From contig NZ_JAUSYS010000001.1 in the NCBI RefSeq assembly GCF_030817015.1, positions 2,852,001 through 2,916,000 of the forward strand: a DNA stretch of 64,000 nucleotides, given 5' to 3'. The stretch's first letter is position 1; the number at the start of each line of letters is the position of its first letter. The stretch comes from Arthrobacter sp. V1I7 (GTDB lineage Bacteria > Actinomycetota > Actinomycetes > Actinomycetales > Micrococcaceae). Below are positions 58,401 to 64,000 of this stretch, in pieces. The translations under genes were made by a program, and so were the position numbers. The notes beneath the pieces were generated by a model. The model was not told the origin of the DNA, did not search any database, and saw nothing but the letters and a program-made list of their open reading frames with translations.

Positions 58401-59714
58401 CTAAGACCCGGAGACTTCCACAGTGGCCAGGTTCTTCTTTCCCCGGCGCAGCAGCAAGTACCGTCCGTGCAGCAGCCGGCCAGGCTCAATAACAGCGTCG
58501 GGATCAGTCACCTTGGTGTTGTTCACATAGGCTCCGCCTTCGCCGACCGTCCGGCGCGCCGCGGACTTGCTCTCTGAGAGCCCCGAAGCGACCAACAGGT
58601 CTACGATCCCCAGGGACCCGGCGTCGACGGTGGCGGATGGCAATTCCGAGGTGGCCGCCTTGAGGGTGGCCTCGTCCAGGACGGTGAGGTCCCCGTTCCC
58701 GAACAGCGCAGCCGAGGCGGCGATAACCTTTTCCGTGGCGTCCACGTCGTGGACAAGGGAGGTCACTTCGAACGCAAGCTTCCGCTGGCCCTCACGGGCG
58801 AACGGCCGTTCCGCAACGGCCGCTTCCAGGGCTTCGATCTCGGTCCGGTTCAGGAACGTGAAGATCTTGAGGCGTGCGACGACGTCGTTGTCCGCCGTGT
58901 TGAGCCAGAACTGGTAGAACGCGTAGGGGCTGCACATCTCCGCATCCAGCCAGATCGCGTTGCCTTCGCTCTTGCCGAACTTCGTGCCGTCGGAGTTGGT
59001 GATAAGCGGCGTCCCCAGCGCGTGGACATGCTTTCCCTCAACCTTGCGGATGAGGTCCGTTCCGCTGGTCAGATTGCCCCACTGGTCCGAGCCGCCGGTC
59101 TGCAGCACGCAGCCGTAGTCGCGGAAGAGCTGGAGGTAGTCCATGCCCTGCAGGATCTGGTAGCTGAACTCGGTGTAGCTGATCCCTTCATCGGAATTCA
59201 GCCGGTTGGCGACAATGTCCTTTTTGATCATCGTCCCGACGCGGAAGTGCTTGCCGATGCCGCGAAGGAAGTCGATAGCGCTCAGGGGGGCGGTCCAGTC
59301 CAGGTTGTTGACCATCCTGGCCGCGTTGTCCCCTTCGAAGCTGAGGAAGCGCTGGACCTGTACCTGCAGCTTGCCCACCCATTCCGCAACGGTCTCGGGC
59401 GTGTTCAGCACCCGCTCGGCGGTCTGCCGGGGGTCCCCGATCAGGCCGGTCGATCCGCCCACGAGGCCGAGGGGCTTGTGGCCAGCGAGCTGGATGCGCC
59501 GCATGAGGAGCAACTGGACCAGGTTGCCCAGGTGCAGGCTCGGCGCGGTGGGGTCAAAGCCGCAGTAGTAGGTGGCGGGGTCCCCGGCGAGGAGCTTTTC
59601 CAGCTCCGCCTCGTCCGTGGAGACGTGGACGAGGCCGCGCCATTTCAGCTCCTGCCAGATATTGGCGAAGCTCGGGTCATTCTGCTGGGAACGGAGATCA
59701 TTTAGCTGGGACAC
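58401..59714 (-). CDS. tyrS: Tyrosyl-tRNA synthetase
   Basis: A 437-residue class I synthetase. The HIGH-type motif is TAPSLHLGNLVQLLL (about residue 60), the tyrosine pocket contains SYQILQGMDYLQLFRDYG and GGSDQWGNLTSGTDL, the KMSKS-type motif is TKFGKSEGNAIWLD (about 240), and a C-terminal S4 domain ends the protein (SESKSAARRTVGEGGAYVNN). Tyrosine charging of tRNA-Tyr. No T-box leader is seen upstream. It sits directly downstream of the helD gene and upstream of the rrn operon. Confidence 0.96.
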   Translation of the reverse strand: MSQLNDLRSQQNDPSFANIWQELKWRGLVHVSTDEAELEKLLAGDPATYYCGFDPTAPSLHLGNLVQLLLMRRIQLAGHKPLGLVGGSTGLIGDPRQTAERVLNTPETVAEWVGKLQVQVQRFLSFEGDNAARMVNNLDWTAPLSAIDFLRGIGKHFRVGTMIKKDIVANRLNSDEGISYTEFSYQILQGMDYLQLFRDYGCVLQTGGSDQWGNLTSGTDLIRKVEGKHVHALGTPLITNSDGTKFGKSEGNAIWLDAEMCSPYAFYQFWLNTADNDVVARLKIFTFLNRTEIEALEAAVAERPFAREGQRKLAFEVTSLVHDVDATEKVIAASAALFGNGDLTVLDEATLKAATSELPSATVDAGSLGIVDLLVASGLSESKSAARRTVGEGGAYVNNTKVTDPDAVIEPGRLLHGRYLLLRRGKKNLATVEVSGS

Positions 59715-59790
59715 GCAATCTAAGTTAGCAGGATCACGACCCGCCCAGCACGTGCGACCGCCGGGAGCACAGCATCACCGAGGCCACCGC

Positions 59791-59906
59791 CGCCCCACGG
59801 CCCCCGCCACCGCCGTGCGCCCCACGGCCCCCGCCACCGCCGTGCGCGCCACCGGGCAACCGCCCCGCCGCCCGCGCCACCGGGCAACCGCCCCGCCGCC
59901 CGCGCC
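59791..59906. repeat. Short GC-rich tandem repeats between tyrS and helD
   Basis: Two adjacent two-copy repeats: a 27-bp unit (CGCCCCACGGCCCCCGCCAC at 59791 and 59818) and a 28-bp unit (CACCGGGCAACCGCCCCGCC at 59850 and 59878). They lie in the 207-base gap between tyrS and helD, just after the helD stop. Confidence 0.75.
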
Positions 59907-59921
59907 GACGGCGGCGGCTCC

Positions 59922-62150
59922 TCAGTCTTCGATGCCCGCCGGGATGCCGGCCGCAGCGATGAGCCGCAGCCGCTGGGTGGGCCTCGTCATGGCCACGTAG
60001 AGGTCGCCGACGCGTCCGTGTTCGTGGTTGAGCATGGCCGACGGCTCCAGCACCACGACGCCGTCGAACTCCAGGCCCTTGGCCTCGCGGGGGCTGATCA
60101 CCACAATGTCCTGCACATAGCTGCCGGCATCGGTGCCGACACGGCGGCCATAGACGGCGCGCAGCGCGGCGGTCGCCTCCGGGAGGAGGTCGCCGTCGGC
60201 AATAACGGCCAGCAGGCCGCCGTCGAGGGCGGCCACCTCCTGCGGCAGCACTTCCACGAGCCTGCGGACGATCTGGCCCGGCTCGACCCGGTCGATGATC
60301 GGGGACCAGCGTCCCTCCCGGACCGCCTTGGGCGCCGAAACAACCAGTCCCGCTGCGTTAGCCATCCGGGCGGCCGCTTCGGCGATCTGGGAGGGTGTCC
60401 GGTAGTTGACGGTGAGTTCCTCGAGCTGCCAGCGGTCCCCGAACATCGGGGCGAGGGCGCTCTGCCAGGAATTGGCTCCCGCAACGGAACTCGTCTGGGC
60501 AATGTCGCCCACGATCGTGAAGGACTTCAGCGGGCAACGGCGGACCAGCAGGCGCCACTGCATCGGCGAAAGCTCCTGCGCCTCGTCCACCACGATGTGC
60601 CCGAAAGCCCAGTTGCGGTCGGTCGTGGCGCGCTCCGCGGCCGTCAGCCGGGACTCGCGCTCCTGGTTCTGGTCCACGAGCTCCTCGGCGGAGACCAGGA
60701 CATCCACGCCGGCGGTTTCCATGTTGACCAGGGTCTGCTTGGCGTTGGCGAGATCGCGGGCGCGGTCGTGTTCCTGCTGGGCCAGTCCCCTGCCGGCCGC
60801 CGCATCAGGCTCGCCGAGCAGCTCGGCGGCTTCGTCCAGCAGCGGCACGTCGGCTTCGGTCCACGGCGCATCGGCGGGCCGGAGCAGCAGGGCGCGCTCG
60901 GCGGCGCTGAGGTTCGGAGTGCAGGCCTCCAGCAGGGCCGGTTTGCTCAGCAGCTCCCCCACGAGCTTCGCCGGCGTCATCGGCATCCAGCAGAGGTTCA
61001 GCGCGATGCGGACGTCCCGCGCGGCGCGGACGTCCTCGGCGAGGTAGGAGCGGTCTGCGTTGTTGCCGATGCTGCCGGCCTCCACCAGCTCGGTCATCTG
61101 TTCGGTCAGCTCGCGCAACAGGATCTTGACGAACAAGACCCTGGCTTCGTTGTGCGGCTTCCCCGTGGCGCGCGCCCTGTCGCGGGCACGGCGGACCTGG
61201 CGCGGAGTCAGCAGCAGCTTCCGCCCGTCGACTTCGAGGACCCGGTTCCCGGCCGGGAGGCGCTGCCGGTTGGCCACGGCGTTCGCCACCACCTGGGCCA
61301 TGTCCAGCCGCCCCTTGATGGCTGCCACGGCTGGTTCCGGCTCGGCGACGGCATGGATGCCGGGCATCAGGCGGCCGACACTTGCCATCACGACGCCGGT
61401 CTCGCCCAGTGAGGGCAGCACCCGTTCGATGTACTTCATGAACGACGACGACGGGCCCACCAGGAGCACCCCGGCGGTCTTGAGGCGTTCGCGGTGGGTG
61501 TAGAGCAGGTAGGCGGCGCGGTGCAGCGCGACGGCGGTCTTGCCGGTGCCCGGGCCGCCCTGGACGACGAGGGCGCCGGAGATGGAGGAACGGATGATCC
61601 GGTCCTGCTCGGACTGGATGGTCCCCACGATGTCCGACATCCGGCCGGTCCGCTTGGAATTGAGTGCAGCCAGCAGCGCGCCTTCACCCTGGAGCGAATC
61701 GTCGTCGGAGAGCATGTCCGCGTCGAGCACGTCATCCTCGATCGCCTTGACTTCACGGCCCTGCAGGATCAGGTGCCGGCGCCGGCGGACACCCTGCCGG
61801 TCGAAGGCGGTCGCCTGATAGAAGTGGCCGGCCTCCGGGGCGCGCCAGTCCACCATGAGACGCTGCAGGTCCTCGGTGGTCAGGCCGATGCGGCCGATGT
61901 ACTGCGCTTCCCCCGAATCGAGGTCGAGCCGGCCGAACACCAGCCGGTCGTCGACGGCGTCGAGCTGGGCCAGCCGGTCCTCGTACAACGCGGCAAACGC
62001 GTCACGCTCGGAGACGTTCTGCATGGTGCCCACCGCACCGGCGCGGCGGACCTGGGCCAGCTGGGCGCGCTTCTCTGCCCGCAACTCATCCAGCCGGGCA
62101 TAAAGTCCCGCCACGTAGTCGCGTTCATGGGCCAAATCAGCGTGGTGCAT
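59922..62150 (-). CDS. HelD-type superfamily I helicase (RNA polymerase recycling)
   Basis: A 742-residue UvrD/Rep-like ATPase. N-terminal coiled coil (about 1-60: ERDYVAGLYARLDELRAEKR), Walker A GGPGTGKTAVALHRAAYLLY at about 205, motif II IVVDEAQELSPMQWRLLVRR, motif III VGDIAQTSS, and C-terminal motif VYVAMTRPTQRLRLIA-like YVAMTRPTQRLRL. The domain order and length fit HelD, which removes stalled RNA polymerase; HelR relatives give rifampicin tolerance in some actinobacteria. The ATG 62148-62150 has AGGGGAACG upstream. No rifampicin-associated element was found upstream. Confidence 0.85.
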   Translation of the reverse strand: MHHADLAHERDYVAGLYARLDELRAEKRAQLAQVRRAGAVGTMQNVSERDAFAALYEDRLAQLDAVDDRLVFGRLDLDSGEAQYIGRIGLTTEDLQRLMVDWRAPEAGHFYQATAFDRQGVRRRRHLILQGREVKAIEDDVLDADMLSDDDSLQGEGALLAALNSKRTGRMSDIVGTIQSEQDRIIRSSISGALVVQGGPGTGKTAVALHRAAYLLYTHRERLKTAGVLLVGPSSSFMKYIERVLPSLGETGVVMASVGRLMPGIHAVAEPEPAVAAIKGRLDMAQVVANAVANRQRLPAGNRVLEVDGRKLLLTPRQVRRARDRARATGKPHNEARVLFVKILLRELTEQMTELVEAGSIGNNADRSYLAEDVRAARDVRIALNLCWMPMTPAKLVGELLSKPALLEACTPNLSAAERALLLRPADAPWTEADVPLLDEAAELLGEPDAAAGRGLAQQEHDRARDLANAKQTLVNMETAGVDVLVSAEELVDQNQERESRLTAAERATTDRNWAFGHIVVDEAQELSPMQWRLLVRRCPLKSFTIVGDIAQTSSVAGANSWQSALAPMFGDRWQLEELTVNYRTPSQIAEAAARMANAAGLVVSAPKAVREGRWSPIIDRVEPGQIVRRLVEVLPQEVAALDGGLLAVIADGDLLPEATAALRAVYGRRVGTDAGSYVQDIVVISPREAKGLEFDGVVVLEPSAMLNHEHGRVGDLYVAMTRPTQRLRLIAAAGIPAGIED

Positions 62151-62377
62151 CGAACGTTCCCCTATCGAAAAAGACAGACCAACCATTCTACAACCATTTC
62201 GGCAAACACTGGCATGTGTCCGTTTTTGCAGGCATTCTACCGAGACGTCACCAATGGTTTGGGGTACTCAGGGATGTGGCGCAGAGGCTGCTGATCAGCT
62301 CATCCACCGGCGATGCGTTCTTCGTCCGGTTCAGGTCCTGCTGGCGTTGATTCACGGGTGAACCCTACTGGCTGGGA

Positions 62378-63010
62378 TCAGACGGCCCTGGTCCGCACTT
62401 TCCCCGCCTTGTAGCGGGAAACGGTGGGGTCGCCGCTGAGCCAGAAGCGCCAGGGATAATCGTGCGTTCCGCCGGCGCCGGATACTCCGACCCGAGGCCC
62501 CGAGCTGATGTCCCCGGCCGGGGTCTGCGGCAGCTGCAGGTGGAACGGGGTGCAGAGCGCATCCCGGCCGCTGTCCGCCGTCGTCAGTCCGAGCGCGGTG
62601 GCCAGCCGGGCCGGTCCGCTGGCCAGGTCCTTGGGGGATTTCGACGTCGGGCGCCGGGCGAGTGCCAGCTCCTCCCCCGCAACGACCTCACCGGCGCGCA
62701 GCAGTAACGCCGAGGCCATGCCTTCCGGACCGCAGACGATGTTGGCGCAATGGTGCAGGCCATAGGTGAAATAGACATAGAGGTGACCGGCCGGGCCGAA
62801 CATCGGCGCATTGCGCGCCGTCGCGCCGCGGAAGGTGTGCGAACCCGGATCGGGGTGCAGGGAGTCGCGCGGACCCAGATACGCCTCCACCTCCGTGATC
62901 CGCACCGATACCGTGCCGTCCCGCCCCTCATGCGTCAGCACCGCGCCCAGCAGCAGCGGCGCCACGTGCCGGGCATCGGCGGAAAGCAGTTCGCGCACGC
63001 TGGAGGTCAT
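62378..63010 (-). CDS. mpg: 3-Methyladenine DNA glycosylase (Mpg/AAG type)
   Basis: A 210-residue Mpg/AAG-type enzyme: ITEVEAYLGPRDSLHPDPGS (catalytic Glu), FGPAGHLYVYFTYGLHHCAN, LLLRAGEVVAGEELALARR and SGPARLATALGLT. It removes 3-methyladenine and other alkylated bases. It matches the Rv1688 position beside tyrS. It is divergent from the Ada/AlkA gene; both repair alkylation damage. The 227 bases between it and helD show no gene. Confidence 0.93.
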   Translation of the reverse strand: MTSSVRELLSADARHVAPLLLGAVLTHEGRDGTVSVRITEVEAYLGPRDSLHPDPGSHTFRGATARNAPMFGPAGHLYVYFTYGLHHCANIVCGPEGMASALLLRAGEVVAGEELALARRPTSKSPKDLASGPARLATALGLTTADSGRDALCTPFHLQLPQTPAGDISSGPRVGVSGAGGTHDYPWRFWLSGDPTVSRYKAGKVRTRAV

Positions 63011-63101
63011 GGTCCGACTTTAACAAATGCCGCGCCGGGCCCTCCACGCCCGTGTCCGATTTCCGCTAGCAGCGGCATCGCGATGCTGGCAGGATGAACT
63101 C

Positions 63102-64000
63102 ATGGACTTCTGGCAGCGCTACCGGGCAATCGACGCCCGGGACACCCGTTTCGACGGGCAGTTCTACACGGCTGTCCGGACCACCGGCATCTACTGCCGG
63201 CCCTCCTGTCCCGCGCGGACCCCCAAAGCGGGGAATGTCACGTTCTACGAGACGTCCGCGGCCGCCCACGACGCGGGCTACCGGGCCTGCAAGCGCTGCC
63301 TGCCGGAGGCCGTCCCCGGCACGCCGGCGTGGAACCTCCGCTCGGACATCGCGGGCCGGGCCATGCGGCTGATCAACGACGGCGTGATTAACCGCGACGG
63401 CGTCGAAGGGCTCGCTGCCCGGCTGGGCTACTCGTCGCGGCAGCTGAACCGGATCCTGAGTTCTGAACTCGGCGCAGGTCCGCTCTCGCTGGCCCGGGCC
63501 AGCCGGGCCCAGACCGCCCGGACCCTGCTCGTTTCCACGTCCATGAAGGCCGCCGACATCGCATTCGCCGCCGGGTTCAGCAGCGTGCGCCAGTTCAACG
63601 AGACAATCGGCGAGGTCTTCGCGATGACGCCGTCGGCGCTCCGGGCCACCGCCCGGCACCACCGGGGCCCGGCCTCGACCGCGGTGTCGTCGACGGCCCT
63701 GACCTTGAACCTTCCCTACCGGGAACCGTTCGACCCGGGCGTCTTCGACTTCCTCGCCGTCCGCGCCATCCCCGGCATCGAGGAAGGCACTCCGCATTCC
63801 TACGCCCGCACGCTGCGGCTGGCCCACGGGGACGCCCGGTTCCGGGTGGACTACGACGCCGGGGCCCCGGGACGGCCGCTCGTTCTCACGATCGGGGCGG
63901 TCGACCTGCGGGACCTGGCTCCGCTGCTCAGCCGGGTCCGCCGGCTGCTGGATCTCGACGCCGATCCGGTCGCGATCGACGCGGCCCTGGCCGCGGATCC
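63102..64000 (+). CDS. Ada/AlkA fusion-type repair protein (cut by window edge)
   Basis: The N-terminal 299 residues of a bifunctional regulator/glycosylase. Ada zinc-binding domain: [20 protein letters not shown] (Cys at about 32 and 36) and [12 protein letters not shown] (Cys about 65, 68). An AraC-type helix-turn-helix pair follows (residues about 110-185: [40 protein letters not shown]). The start of the AlkA N-domain is then seen ([20 protein letters not shown]). It probably senses methyl phosphotriesters and excises alkylated bases. Start ATG 63102 has GCAGGATG upstream. C-terminal glycosylase helices lie outside the window. Confidence 0.88.
   Translation, partial: MDFWQRYRAIDARDTRFDGQFYTAVRTTGIYCRPSCPARTPKAGNVTFYETSAAAHDAGYRACKRCLPEAVPGTPAWNLRSDIAGRAMRLINDGVINRDGVEGLAARLGYSSRQLNRILSSELGAGPLSLARASRAQTARTLLVSTSMKAADIAFAAGFSSVRQFNETIGEVFAMTPSALRATARHHRGPASTAVSSTALTLNLPYREPFDPGVFDFLAVRAIPGIEEGTPHSYARTLRLAHGDARFRVDYDAGAPGRPLVLTIGAVDLRDLAPLLSRVRRLLDLDADPVAIDAALAAD

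Noticed and set aside
62151..62377. Rifampicin-associated element upstream of the HelD gene
   Set aside because: No GGGGCTTGC-type inverted repeat is present in the interval.

Overview
The window is high-GC actinobacterial chromosome, most likely Arthrobacter sensu lato (Micrococcaceae). The 16S gene has the typical Arthrobacter/Pseudarthrobacter look, the 16S-23S spacer carries no tRNA, and the gene order follows two conserved actinobacterial blocks. One block (gcvH, garA, ftsR-type merR, bifunctional nuclease, mcdR-type merR) matches M. tuberculosis Rv1826-Rv1830. The other (der, cmk, rluB, scpB, scpA, parA ... xerD, nudix, pyrG, recN, nadK, tlyA, HAD phosphatase, TPR protein ... tyrS, mpg) matches Rv1688-Rv1713. 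These assignments come from reading the proteins and from known family features; no database search was run.

Layout. 0-6.4 kb: 5' part of pyruvate carboxylase, an orphan ParA-like ATPase, the garA/ftsR/mcdR block, gcvH, an Fpg/Nei glycosylase, tRNA-Pro(GGG). 6.5-14.6 kb: a tightly coupled minus-strand operon (parA-scpA-scpB-rluB-tyrA-cmk-plsC-der) for chromosome segregation, rRNA modification, tyrosine and CMP/lipid metabolism and ribosome assembly. 14.8-31.7 kb: accessory block between parA and xerD, with a dicarboxylate transporter and its CitA/DcuS-type two-component system, a 2-methylcitrate (propionate) cluster with divergent prpE and GntR regulator, a NUDIX enzyme, an IS256-family and an IS110-family element side by side, and a DUF222/HNH gene. 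31.7-42.4 kb: core genes again, ending in a TPR protein with a repeated Arg/Gly/Asp-rich N-terminus. 42.7-52.3 kb: second accessory block with a PadR regulator, SRPBCC and CBS stress-type proteins, a small zinc-ribbon protein, a lipoprotein, a TPR regulator divergent from an alpha/beta hydrolase, then broken genes (LmeA-like, IclR, cytochrome P450). 52.3-57.9 kb: a complete minus-strand rrn operon (16S-23S-5S). 58.4-64 kb: tyrS, a HelD-type helicase, mpg, and the 5' part of an Ada/AlkA-like repair gene.

Most notable points: a structured non-coding segment in the IS110 element that is a candidate bridge RNA; twin TGTATACA operators between prpE and the GntR gene; a P450 gene cut off just before the rrn terminator next to a frameshifted iclR fused to an lmeA-like fragment; a 34-nt complementary pair flanking the 23S gene; and a 135-bp coding tandem repeat in the disordered TPR protein. 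I did not find a clearly new defence or metabolic system.
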